Positions 1 to 8,771 of a stretch of DNA of 64,000 nucleotides are shown piece by piece. The stretch is from the NCBI GenBank assembly GCA_037130365.1, contig JBAXTE010000015.1:24795-88794 (forward strand), given 5' to 3'. Numbering within the stretch: position 1 is the stretch's first letter; every line of letters begins with the position of its first letter. Both the position numbers and the translations under genes were made by a program. The notes beneath the pieces were generated by a model. That model ran no database searches. It saw only the letters and a program-made list of their open reading frames with translations, and was not told the DNA's origin. The stretch comes from JBAXTE01 sp037130365. GTDB taxonomy: Bacteria > Bacteroidota > Bacteroidia > Bacteroidales > WCHB1-69.

Positions 1-939
1 GTTGTTTTCTATTAACCGAAAAATTTCGGTAAAAGGAGGCATAATCCGAGGAGTAATTAATAAAATTCTCTTCTTTTTGTTTGTCGGATTAAATCCAATA
101 TTTTTACTTTTGTTTTGAAGAAGTTCCTCTTTTAGCGTTTTAAGTGCGGAGAGTAACTTGTATGGTTCTTCTACTAGGAAAAGTTGTTGAATCCATAAGC
201 TATTTCTTCCATTAATTGGAGGGTTTAGCTCTTTTCTTAAATTAGAAATTTCCATATAAATTGCTCTCATTTCTGAAAACAAAGAACTATACTCAATCAG
301 TTTTGCTCTGTTAAACCCTTTATTTTGAGTTGTTTTGTTAATCCAATCTCGAAAACTTAAATGATTTACATCTAAATTATTATGATCAGTTTGATTCGAT
401 TCTGTGCAAAATGTTTCGAAATCCGTGGTGCTTTTTTGAATAATTGTAGCTGACTTTTTAATGCAACTGCACAAATCCGAGCCTATTACATAATCTGAAA
501 CATTGAAAAATACACACATTCCAGAATTTTGAAATCCAAGCATTGAACGAGATAGTGAACACATGTCTTTTGCGCTTTCATCAGCATATTGTTCCACTTC
601 ACCACCTCCCATACACACGGTAACTGGAATAAATCCATCAACTGCATAAATAAGTTCTGGTGGTATTGAATTACAAAGCAATGATACAATGTGATTTCCT
701 TCTCTTCTATATTTGAATAAGTCCTTAACTCTTTGACCATGCATTTCATTCATCATAGAATCAAATTGACTCATTGATGCTGGCCTATTTTCTTCGATTA
801 CCATTTCACTTACAAAGCGAATAAGTTTGTTTTTTAACTCGCTGTTTAAACGCATTTGTTCCTGACGAGGAATAAATTTTGCTGTGTTTTTATTAAAGGC
901 AACTTCCGTAATAATGTTTGAGTTTTCGAAATTATCCAT
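1..939 (-). CDS. 2-hydroxyacyl-CoA dehydratase / benzoyl-CoA reductase-type subunit (partial, runs off the window)
   Basis: Reading leftward from an ATG at 937-939, the frame stays open for 313 codons to the window edge, so the C-terminus is missing. The translation starts MDNFENSNIITEVAF and looks like the HgdB/BcrC/FldBC family, which binds a 4Fe-4S cluster and dehydrates 2-hydroxyacyl-CoA or reduces aromatic CoA esters after ATP-driven electron transfer. Visible family traits are a PPELIYAVDGFIPVTVCMGG stretch, a DMCSLSRSMLG stretch with the expected cluster cysteine, and a second cysteine region IGSDLCSCIKK. It lies 43 bp downstream of the thiamine-diphosphate enzyme on the same strand, so the two are probably co-transcribed. 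The activase and partner subunit would have to lie left of the window. The substrate cannot be told from sequence. Family assignment is fairly sure; the reaction is not. Confidence 0.72.
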   Translation of the reverse strand, partial: MDNFENSNIITEVAFNKNTAKFIPRQEQMRLNSELKNKLIRFVSEMVIEENRPASMSQFDSMMNEMHGQRVKDLFKYRREGNHIVSLLCNSIPPELIYAVDGFIPVTVCMGGGEVEQYADESAKDMCSLSRSMLGFQNSGMCVFFNVSDYVIGSDLCSCIKKSATIIQKSTTDFETFCTESNQTDHNNLDVNHLSFRDWINKTTQNKGFNRAKLIEYSSLFSEMRAIYMEISNLRKELNPPINGRNSLWIQQLFLVEEPYKLLSALKTLKEELLQNKSKNIGFNPTNKKKRILLITPRIMPPFTEIFRLIENN

Positions 940-982
940 ATAAATTTTGATTTATTAAGATTAGACTATCATATTTACTTTA

Positions 983-2665
983 TCATAATTTTCTTTGACC
1001 AAAAGGTGCAACTTCTTCTGGATCTATCACGATATCAATTACTACTGGCTTGTTTAGGGTTAACGCTTCTGTAAATACCTTTTGTAATTCGTTTGGATTT
1101 TCTACACGGTATCCTTTTACATTATATGCTTCAGCTACTTTCAAAAAATTAGTTTTACTCAGTGTAACCCCAATGGTCCTATTAAACATTTTCTTTAATG
1201 ATTTTTCGGGCATGTTATATTTTGAATCATTTAGTATTACCCAAATCACGGCGATGTTAAACTGTTCTGCTGTAACTATTTCATTTCCATTCATCAAAAA
1301 TGAGCCATCACCACAAATGCAAATTACTGGATTATTTGGCTTTCCTAACTTTACTCCAATCGAAGAACATATAGATGCTCCCATTGCGCCTAACCCAATT
1401 GCTGGATAAAAACCTCCGTTTTTGCAAATTGGCAGATAATGCATTGCCCAAGCCCAATGCGATCCAGAATCTGCGAGAAATATTGTATTATCAGGAGCAA
1501 TATTTGCCAACTCATTCATTACTCGTTGTGGCTTAATTGGAATGCTAGAATTATCCAATAAATGAGAATTAAAATATTTTATGGTTGATTTTATCTGCTT
1601 TTCAATTTCTAATCCTGAATTTTTAATATTGATGTTTGATTTGTCAATTATGTCTTTTAAATGATGAATAATTACTTTTGCATCTCCAACTAGACCTATC
1701 GCTACGGGGTAATTTTTTCCAATTTCTCGACTATCGATATCAATTTGAATTATATTTTTGTCTTTCAAAAAACGTTTGTCCCAATTAAAGGATGTAAACT
1801 CACCAAAACTGGTTCCCACTGCTATGATTAAATCGGACTCTTCAAAAATATAATCTGCAGCAATTTGATGACCACAAACACCCATAATGCCAAGACATAA
1901 TGGATGATTTGTTGGAATTGCGCCTTTTCCTTGAAGAGTGGTTGCAATTGGGATTTTTAATTTCTCGGCTATGTGAATGATCTCAATATTTGCTCCAGAA
2001 AGTACTCCGCCCCATCCAATTAGAAAAACTGGTTTACTAGCAGACTTAATATAATTCAAAGTTTCATTAATACTTGAATTGTCAAAAAACAATGAACTTA
2101 ACAGAGGCTTTTCAACATTGACTTTATGGTTATACTCAATTTCTTCAAGCTGTATGTTAAAGGGAATACTAACATGCACAGGACCCATTCTGCCAGAGGT
2201 CGCACTTTTGATAGCATATCTTAATGCATCTACCACCATTTCTGCAGTAATAATTGAAAAACTTTCTTTTGTAATTGGTTTGAAAAAATCAACAGTGTTA
2301 ATTGATTGTCCAAATCCAGTAGACTCCTGAAACGCACCTTTAATGTACTCAAACGTTGATATTTGCCCCGTTATAACTAATAAAGGAATTGAATTCATGT
2401 ATGCCGTTGCAACGCCAGTTGCTAAGTTTGTTGAGCCACCTGCCGTGGTTCCACAACACACTCCAATATTGCTACTCCCTTGCGCATATCCATAAGCCAT
2501 TAGTGCGGCTCCACTTTCATGTTTTGAGGAAATAAAATCAATACTTTCATAATCAAGAATAGCGTCAATTAGTGGAGAAATTGCTTTTCCTGTTATCCCA
2601 AATATATATTTAATATTTTCTTCTAATAATAGTTCAATGATAACATTTGAAACTCTTTTTTTCAT
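983..2665 (-). CDS. Thiamine-diphosphate-dependent enzyme, acetolactate synthase-like
   Basis: A 560-residue protein of usual length for the acetolactate synthase / benzoylformate decarboxylase superfamily. The N-terminal pyrimidine-binding domain has the catalytic glutamate in SSKHESGAALMAYGYAQ (about residue 50). The central domain has a Rossmann-like FLIGWGG. The C-terminal PP domain has the ThDP motif GDGSF followed about 28 residues later by ND. It acts in the cytoplasm on a 2-oxo acid or an acyl-CoA or diketone substrate. It need not be a true IlvB: no regulatory IlvN/IlvH gene or other ilv/leu gene is beside it. It is first in a unit with the dehydratase-type gene, which suggests a catabolic or specialised role. 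A -7-like TAAATTTG lies on the minus strand at 2792-2799. The ATG start is clear. Confidence 0.8.
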   Translation of the reverse strand: MKKRVSNVIIELLLEENIKYIFGITGKAISPLIDAILDYESIDFISSKHESGAALMAYGYAQGSSNIGVCCGTTAGGSTNLATGVATAYMNSIPLLVITGQISTFEYIKGAFQESTGFGQSINTVDFFKPITKESFSIITAEMVVDALRYAIKSATSGRMGPVHVSIPFNIQLEEIEYNHKVNVEKPLLSSLFFDNSSINETLNYIKSASKPVFLIGWGGVLSGANIEIIHIAEKLKIPIATTLQGKGAIPTNHPLCLGIMGVCGHQIAADYIFEESDLIIAVGTSFGEFTSFNWDKRFLKDKNIIQIDIDSREIGKNYPVAIGLVGDAKVIIHHLKDIIDKSNINIKNSGLEIEKQIKSTIKYFNSHLLDNSSIPIKPQRVMNELANIAPDNTIFLADSGSHWAWAMHYLPICKNGGFYPAIGLGAMGASICSSIGVKLGKPNNPVICICGDGSFLMNGNEIVTAEQFNIAVIWVILNDSKYNMPEKSLKKMFNRTIGVTLSKTNFLKVAEAYNVKGYRVENPNELQKVFTEALTLNKPVVIDIVIDPEEVAPFGQRKL

Positions 2666-3457
2666 TTATTATAGGTTAATTAGTATTATTCGAGTAATGA
2701 TAGCTGTTGATTCTGAGAGACTAACGCGAAGCAAAGTTTTGAGATTTGTATATTATAGCGTGAGAAAATTTAATACATAGATATTTTTTTTCAAATTTAG
2801 ATAAATTTTTTACATTTAAAAAGAAAAAAAAGATTTTTTTTTGCTATTTTGGATTTTTGATGGATTTTGGTATAAAAAATTATTATAAGTACAAAATCTT
2901 TTTTTTGAAAACGGTCTTCAATTAGTCCATATATTATTGGTTGTAATCGTGTATTATATTGATAAATAGTTGTTTAGTGATTTGATTTTCAAAATTTTAA
3001 AATGAATAATTTTTTCATTGTTTAAAAATGGGGAATTTTTAGAAATATTTATTTTTAATTATCAGAATCGTAACTTTTTCAACTTATTAAAAATGCTACG
3101 GTACTTGGATATATTATCGATGATTAAAATGTAAAAATTTTCACTAGTCAACTTTTGAAAATCAAGTTTTAAAAGCATAATTATTTTTGCTTCAACTTGA
3201 TTTATCATGATAGATTTGGGTGTTGAAAAATAATTGACGAATTGAATATTTGGTTTAATTGAAAGTGATACAATACCAATGAAGGGTTTAATTTTTCCAA
3301 TGATAGATTACACTTTCATAGATATTGGACTATCATTGATTTATTTAGGTACAATATATTTGTATGGTCAAGGTGAGTAGTAATAATGAAAAAATCACAC
3401 AATTTTATCCAAAATGAATTTCAGATATCATGTGTGATTTATATTTGAAAGAAAATA
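2666..3457. other. Long AT-rich intergenic stretch
   Basis: Almost 800 bases without a credible reading frame on either strand and no recognised RNA. It lies upstream of the thiamine-diphosphate enzyme and downstream of the lipoprotein gene. It contains a minus-strand -7-like box near 2792-2799, several A or T runs between 2785 and 2910, and at its right end the terminator of the lipoprotein gene. No member of the dispersed repeat families seen elsewhere in the window was recognised here. Confidence 0.5.
3386..3440 (-). terminator. Rho-independent terminator of the lipoprotein gene
   Basis: Perfect 10-bp arms AAATCACACA (3392-3401) and TGTGTGATTT (3431-3440) enclose a 29-base loop. On the minus strand the stem is followed by a short T run. 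It lies just after the stop codon of the 3458-4675 gene. The long loop is unusual. Confidence 0.6.
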
Positions 3458-4675
3458 TTATTTCAATTTTTTAGCTAACAACAAGTTTGATTTTGCGGCA
3501 TATCCAATTCTAAAATTTAGCTTTTTAATTTTTGCTGTTGAATCTTTATAAGCTGATACAAGTTCATTTTCGAGACATTTTTCAAATAATTGAATTGGTT
3601 TGATATAGCTTCCGTATAGCTGTATGTCCCATTTTTTTGAATCGAAGAACTTATATGGAATTCCTGAATCATCTTGTAAGTGGTACAATGACTTGCTAAG
3701 CAACGTATTGCGAATTGTTGAAAATGCACTTTTATGCATTAAGTAAGATGCTGATTTTACATAAGTAGCAATATTTCCATCCATTTTATCAAAAAATGCC
3801 AACATCTGCTTGTTTTCCGATAAAGTACCATCAGCTAAATTTGTAGAAAAATAAGTGATTTGACGCAACTCATTACTTCCTTTGTTGCAATAATAAAAGC
3901 GAACTCCACGGTTGTTGAATCGCTTGACATCCTTAAAACTATTTTTAACTATGATATCACCATTATCATCGATAGTAACAGGTTCAATTTTTAAAATTTC
4001 CTTTCCTTCACGAACCAAAAACAACATGATAATGGGAGTAGTGCCATCAATGTCTGTATTTGCTAATTCAACTTTCATCCTTTTTGTCATAAAAAAGCTG
4101 AACTTAATCACTTCGTTTATTGATCGTTTGTATTTTTCAAAAATTGTATCTAGTTGAATTTCACTTAAGTCCTTATAAACTGGAATAGAACCAACTGGCT
4201 CTAAACCTATCATATATACCTCTTTTGTTTGAGGAAAGAATATTTCTGGAAATAATACATCGGGACCGCTAAATGGATATATTAGTTTAAAACACGACGA
4301 CTGTAATTCTTTTAGTTCGCTAACGCCCCATTTTCTGGCAACTTCATTTTTTGTAAAAAAACTACTCCAAGCTGAGTTGGCTTGATTTGCATAGCTTTGC
4401 CAAATTTTAGATTTCGTGTATTTTTTTAATTTACTACCATTACTAACGGTCATTCCTGAGATAAAACGCGACAAGTCATTAATCTCCGTTACTTTAGCAG
4501 AGTCAATGCCTAGAGCGGTATAATCAACCAGTGTTCCGATAGCCTTAGTTGTATCAACACTTTTGGGTTTAACCACTGTGGAGTCTTTTGTTTGTGATGG
4601 TGCTTTTTTGTCATTACTTTGAGTGCATGACATAAAAAGAATTAAGCCCATGATAACTAGAAGTATGTTTCTCAT
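3458..4675 (-). CDS. Lipoprotein of unknown function
   Basis: A 405-residue protein with a type II signal peptide: MRNILLVIMGLILFMSC, the lipobox cysteine being about residue 17, followed by a Ser/Thr/Lys-rich linker. It is therefore predicted to be a membrane-anchored lipoprotein in the cell envelope. The rest is predicted soluble and I do not recognise a domain. Its start lies 10 bp after the stop of the amino-acid permease on the same strand, so both genes are probably one transcript, and a terminator follows it. A role linked to the permease is only an inference from position. Confidence 0.65.
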   Translation of the reverse strand: MRNILLVIMGLILFMSCTQSNDKKAPSQTKDSTVVKPKSVDTTKAIGTLVDYTALGIDSAKVTEINDLSRFISGMTVSNGSKLKKYTKSKIWQSYANQANSAWSSFFTKNEVARKWGVSELKELQSSCFKLIYPFSGPDVLFPEIFFPQTKEVYMIGLEPVGSIPVYKDLSEIQLDTIFEKYKRSINEVIKFSFFMTKRMKVELANTDIDGTTPIIMLFLVREGKEILKIEPVTIDDNGDIIVKNSFKDVKRFNNRGVRFYYCNKGSNELRQITYFSTNLADGTLSENKQMLAFFDKMDGNIATYVKSASYLMHKSAFSTIRNTLLSKSLYHLQDDSGIPYKFFDSKKWDIQLYGSYIKPIQLFEKCLENELVSAYKDSTAKIKKLNFRIGYAAKSNLLLAKKLK

Positions 4676-4685
4676 AAATGAATAT

Positions 4686-6026
4686 TTATTGTTTAGTTTT
4701 TAATTGATTTTTTTTATACAAAAGTTGATTGATTAAATAGAAAATAAGTCCTAAAGCCACTGTAACCAATCCCCATAACGATTCGGTGGTTTTGAAAATT
4801 AAGAGATACACTGAAATCCAAGTAACGATAATTCCAAATATTATTGGAACAATAGGATAGCCCCATGTTTTATATGGTCGCTCGATGTTTGGAAATTTAT
4901 ATCGATGCACAAAAATGCCTAAAACAGCAAGTAATGTAAATAGATTTAATGTGAACCCAGCATACGTAATAACTTCATCAAACTTGGATGTTAAAATAAG
5001 GATAAAGCTAATTAAAAATTGAAACCAAATGGCTACAATTGGTGTTTTAAGACGACCTTGAAAGGAGAGAAATTTTAATATTGAATAATCTTCACCCATC
5101 GTTTTGGATACTCTAGGTCCTACAAAAACCATTGCACTAATGGTAGAAATTAAAAGAATACTAATTACTCCACCCATTATTGTTCCACCAATATTTCCAA
5201 AAATATATTTTGCTGAGATTAACCCAACTTCAGGATTTCCCATCAATTCAACTTTTGGAGCTGCATACAAAAAGACAAAGTTCAGTCCTAAGTATAAAAC
5301 AGTTACAAATAAAGTACTTATGAAAAGTGATTTTGGAAGGTTCTTCTGAGGGTTTTTGATTTCACCAGCGATATACCCTGCAGCATTCCATCCCGAAAAG
5401 GCATAGGTTACAAAAACCAATGAAACAGCAAATGCAGGTGAAAATATGGATGAAAAACTAAATGATTGAAAATCTGTAATAAGTGGTTGAGATTCAGGCG
5501 TTAAAAATATTCCACATATAATTAAGATTACGATAAAAAGTACTTTGAAAATAGTGAAAAAATTTTGAAAACCTTTTCCAACTGCTACACTAAAACTATG
5601 GATTAAGGTGATAACAGTGAGAATAATAATAGCAAAAAGTATTGCATTTATTTCAGGAAAAATTGAACAAACATAAGCCGCCATAGCCATACATGCAGCT
5701 GCAACTGGAGCAGAAAAACCAACGGTAATCGAAACCCAACCAGATAAAAACCCAACTGAAGGATGATAAATTTTAGATAAATAATGATATTCTCCTCCCG
5801 ATCGTGGCATTGCGGAGCCAAGTTCTCCATATACAAGTGCTCCAAAAAATGCAATTATGCCACCTACTAGCCAAAGAGCTAAAACTGAAAAAATATTTGA
5901 AACGCCACCACCCAATTGAAATCCTAGCGAAGTAAAAACCCCTGTACCCACCATATTGGCAATTACAAAGGAAATTACGGAGAATAAACCCAATTTTGAT
6001 TTTGCGTTTTCTAACTTCATTGTCAA
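4686..6026 (-). CDS. APC-family amino acid permease
   Basis: A 446-residue integral membrane protein with about twelve hydrophobic segments. The first helix carries the APC signature VIANMVGTGVFTSLG, whose unwound GTG-type motif binds the amino-acid backbone in this superfamily. Further family-like stretches are the glycine-rich loop PRSGGEYHYLSKIYHP and SGWNAAGYIAGEIKNPQKNLP. It should be a cytoplasmic-membrane secondary transporter for an amino acid; the substrate and ion coupling cannot be read. It is followed by a lipoprotein gene after 10 bp. A strong -7 box lies 12 bp upstream of the ATG at 6038-6045, so the leader is very short. Confidence 0.85.
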   Translation of the reverse strand: MTMKLENAKSKLGLFSVISFVIANMVGTGVFTSLGFQLGGGVSNIFSVLALWLVGGIIAFFGALVYGELGSAMPRSGGEYHYLSKIYHPSVGFLSGWVSITVGFSAPVAAACMAMAAYVCSIFPEINAILFAIIILTVITLIHSFSVAVGKGFQNFFTIFKVLFIVILIICGIFLTPESQPLITDFQSFSFSSIFSPAFAVSLVFVTYAFSGWNAAGYIAGEIKNPQKNLPKSLFISTLFVTVLYLGLNFVFLYAAPKVELMGNPEVGLISAKYIFGNIGGTIMGGVISILLISTISAMVFVGPRVSKTMGEDYSILKFLSFQGRLKTPIVAIWFQFLISFILILTSKFDEVITYAGFTLNLFTLLAVLGIFVHRYKFPNIERPYKTWGYPIVPIIFGIIVTWISVYLLIFKTTESLWGLVTVALGLIFYLINQLLYKKNQLKTKQ

Positions 6027-6037
6027 ATTTTAAGGTG

Positions 6038-6045
6038 CAAATTTA
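6038..6045 (-). promoter_or_regulatory. -7 box of the permease promoter
   Basis: Minus-strand TAAATTTG inside the longer word GTTGTAAATTTGCACC. The same extended word is used by the tRNA-Leu promoter and nearly by the tRNA-Val promoter. No TTG is seen at the usual -33 distance. Confidence 0.55.
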
Positions 6046-6125
6046 CAACGTTTTATTTGAATTTTTAATCGATAGTGAAAATTATTTATCCATAAAATTA
6101 CCTAATTTTTGCAAATTTAGGATGA

Positions 6126-7541
6126 TTATAATGAGTTTACAACATCACTTACTTTATTAATTTCCACAAAGGATGGGCCCACTTGTCTGCCGAAATTTCC
6201 AGCTAATATCACAATCAAATCATCCATACAGAGCTCTTTTTGAGATAATAGTTTGGATAAAGTGGCATGTCTAAAATCTGTTTTAGAAAGTTCAATATCC
6301 ATGTAATCTGCCATAACACCATATACAATTCCTAATTCTCGCTTTGTTCGACGATCGTAGCACTGAGCAAAAATTGGTTTATTTCCTCTAAATGCAGAAA
6401 GGTATCGGGCTGTTTTACCTGTGTGTGTATCGCAAATAATGACTTTTACATTTAATTTTTCAATAGCCTTTACCGCTGTTTGAGCTAAAAATCCTGATAT
6501 TTCATTGTCGATTGGGAGGATGTTCTTATCACGAATAAATCCTTTGTTTTTTTCAACTTCTAATGCAGTTCGTGTCATATAACTTACCGCTTCAAGTGGA
6601 TATTTCCCATATGCCGTTTCACCGCTCAACATTATTGCATCGGCACCCGAATATACTGCGTTAGCAATATCTGCAATTTCGGCTCGAGTAGGTCGGGGGT
6701 TTTCAATCATGGAATGCAACATTTGAGTTGCTACAATTACAACTTTTCGGCTATGAATGCACTTGTTAATAATCATTCGTTGAATAACTGGAATCTTTTC
6801 TGCAGCAATTTCAACAGCTAAATCGCCACGGGCAATCATAATCCCATAGACTAATGGAAGAATTTCATCAATATTGTCCACTCCGTCTTGGTTTTCGATT
6901 TTGGCAATAATTTTAGTTCGAGCGCCGTATTTATCAATTTCTGCTTGAAGTGCCTGAATATCTTCCTTATTTCGAACAAAAGAGTGCGCAATAAATGCGA
7001 TATCATGATCTGCTGCAAATTTAATATACTCTTTATCTTTTGGATTTAACGATGGAAGATTAAGCTCCACTCCGGGCACATTTACACTTTTTTTTGGCTT
7101 AATAGTGCCATTATTTTCAACTCTGCAGATTAAGTGAGAAGCATGATGCTCAAGTACAGTTAGCTCCAATTCTCCATCGTCAATCAATATTTTATTGCCA
7201 AGAGACATGTGTTTACAGAAATCAACATAATTAACATACATGATGTTGGGCTGGTTTTCCAAATCAGATTCATTGCTAACATTAATCAGGTCTCCTGCAC
7301 TTACGTCAAAGGGTACCATTGTTTTAGATGTTCGCACTTCAGGTCCTTTGGTGTCAATTATTATTGGAATCTCGTCAGAAACAGCTCTAATATTGTTTAC
7401 AACATTAACCGCTTTAACAATGTCTTGATGCGCTGTATTAATTCGAACGGCACTCATTCCAGCATCTTTAAGTGCTTTAATAAATTCGGGATCACATCTA
7501 AAGTCGGCAATAGTTGTAATAATTTTTGTAAGTTTTTCCAT
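6126..7541 (-). CDS. pyk: Pyruvate kinase
   Basis: A 471-residue protein, normal length, converting phosphoenolpyruvate and ADP to pyruvate and ATP at the end of glycolysis. Seen motifs: IDTKGPEVRTSK (phosphate and metal region), AKIENQDGV with the catalytic lysine, MIARGDLAVEI, ATQMLHSM and NAVYSGADAIMLSGETAYGKYP. The C-terminal domain is present. Two departures are notable. The usual TIGPAS near the N-terminus is replaced by TIADFR, and the usual NFSHG is RINTAHQ, which removes a serine that ligates K+ in well-studied enzymes. The GPE glutamate that marks K+-dependent forms is kept. The gene starts 11 bp after gpsA ends, so the two form an operon read from the gpsA promoter. Confidence 0.9.
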   Translation of the reverse strand: MEKLTKIITTIADFRCDPEFIKALKDAGMSAVRINTAHQDIVKAVNVVNNIRAVSDEIPIIIDTKGPEVRTSKTMVPFDVSAGDLINVSNESDLENQPNIMYVNYVDFCKHMSLGNKILIDDGELELTVLEHHASHLICRVENNGTIKPKKSVNVPGVELNLPSLNPKDKEYIKFAADHDIAFIAHSFVRNKEDIQALQAEIDKYGARTKIIAKIENQDGVDNIDEILPLVYGIMIARGDLAVEIAAEKIPVIQRMIINKCIHSRKVVIVATQMLHSMIENPRPTRAEIADIANAVYSGADAIMLSGETAYGKYPLEAVSYMTRTALEVEKNKGFIRDKNILPIDNEISGFLAQTAVKAIEKLNVKVIICDTHTGKTARYLSAFRGNKPIFAQCYDRRTKRELGIVYGVMADYMDIELSKTDFRHATLSKLLSQKELCMDDLIVILAGNFGRQVGPSFVEINKVSDVVNSL

Positions 7542-7552
7542 GTTATTATTAT

Positions 7553-8554
7553 TTATACAAGAATATCACAAAGTTTTTTTAGTTCAAGTGCTTGTGGTTT
7601 TCCTTGGTATAAGATGTTGTAAATTGTTTCAATTATAGGGATTGAGGCACCATAATTTTTATTAATTTCATGAATACAACGAGTTGCATAATAGCCTTCA
7701 GCAACCATATTCATCTCAAGTTGAACCGTTGCCACTGAATACCCTTGACCAATCATATTTCCAAAAGTTCGATTGCGACTAAATTGAGAATATGCAGTTA
7801 CTAATAAATCTCCCAAATAAACTGAATCATATAATGTACGGTCGATAGGGTGAATGGTGCCAATAAAATGTTTCATCTCTTTTGCACAATTGGCAATAAA
7901 AGCGGCCATAAAGTTGTCGCCATATCCCAACCCTTTATATATTCCACATCCTAGCGCATAGATGTTTTTTAAAACTGCAGCATATTCGGTTCCGAAAATA
8001 TCATCAGATGTAGAGGCTTTTACATAATTACAACGGAAAATATTTGCAACTGATTCCGCCAGATCTTTATTTTGCGAAGCACTTGTTAGATAAGTGAGTT
8101 TTTCTAAAGCAATTTCTTCTGCATGAGATGGACCACTGATTATCCCTATATTATTGATACTAATTTTAAACTCAGACATTAGATAATCGGCAACAATTTC
8201 CATTTTCTCTGGAACTATTCCTTTTACAGCAGAAATTATTTTTTTATTTGCAAGCATTGCGGGCTGAATATTTTGCAAAGAGTGATGGATGAAAGCTGCT
8301 GGAATTACCAAAATTATGTAATCCGATTTTTCGATTACCTTTTTAATATCAGTATAAACCTTGATTTTTTTGGTGTCAATTTTAGTAGAACTTAGATATT
8401 GAGTGTTAACTCCTGTTTGAGTGACTGATTCTGCAATTTCATCTTCTCTGATCCACCAATAAATAGGTTGTGTATTTGTAGTGAGGATTTTAACAATGGC
8501 TGTAGCCCAACTTCCACTGCCTAAAACTCCAATTTTCAATTCGCTTCGTGCCAT
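7553..8554 (-). CDS. gpsA: Glycerol-3-phosphate dehydrogenase [NAD(P)+]
   Basis: A 333-residue cytoplasmic oxidoreductase making sn-glycerol 3-phosphate from dihydroxyacetone phosphate, the entry point of phospholipid synthesis. The N-terminal Rossmann motif is IGVLGSGSWATAI. ISAVKG carries the first catalytic lysine. EYAAVLKNIYALGCGIYKGLGYGDN is the typical second-domain segment with the second lysine, followed by MAAFI. The ATG at 8552-8554 is preceded by a -7 box at 8569-8576. It is the first gene of a gpsA-pyk pair. Confidence 0.93.
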   Translation of the reverse strand: MARSELKIGVLGSGSWATAIVKILTTNTQPIYWWIREDEIAESVTQTGVNTQYLSSTKIDTKKIKVYTDIKKVIEKSDYIILVIPAAFIHHSLQNIQPAMLANKKIISAVKGIVPEKMEIVADYLMSEFKISINNIGIISGPSHAEEIALEKLTYLTSASQNKDLAESVANIFRCNYVKASTSDDIFGTEYAAVLKNIYALGCGIYKGLGYGDNFMAAFIANCAKEMKHFIGTIHPIDRTLYDSVYLGDLLVTAYSQFSRNRTFGNMIGQGYSVATVQLEMNMVAEGYYATRCIHEINKNYGASIPIIETIYNILYQGKPQALELKKLCDILV

Positions 8555-8568
8555 GAACTATTTTTTTG

Positions 8569-8576
8569 CAAAGGTA
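8569..8576 (-). promoter_or_regulatory. -7 box of the gpsA-pyk promoter
   Basis: Minus-strand TACCTTTG, matching the Bacteroidota consensus TAnnTTTG, 14 bp upstream of the gpsA ATG. No clear -33 TTG is visible. Confidence 0.5.
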
Positions 8577-8719
8577 CGATTTTTTATAGTTCCTTGCTTT
8601 CTGAAACCCTATTAAAGTCCCTGGCAAAAATTGTTTTTTTGTTTTTTTTAACTATTTATCAATATATTCAATTATATCTCTAGGCTAGCAATCCAAATGC
8701 TACCTTCCTTTAGCCACTT

Positions 8720-8753
8720 TTGTCGATAAATCCAAGATTTTTAGCTACTTTTG
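8720..8753 (+). promoter_or_regulatory. Promoter of the DEAD-box helicase gene
   Basis: TTG at 8720-8722 and TACTTTTG at 8746-8753 are 23 bp apart, which fits the TTG-N19 to 23-TAnnTTTG arrangement of this phylum. The box overlaps a possible TTG start at 8751, which rules that start out. Confidence 0.65.
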
Positions 8754-8771
8754 CAGAAAAAATATAACTAC

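Noticed and set aside
486..749. 87-codon minus-strand open frame near the left edge
   Set aside because: It is in a different frame from the long dehydratase-type gene that covers 1-939.
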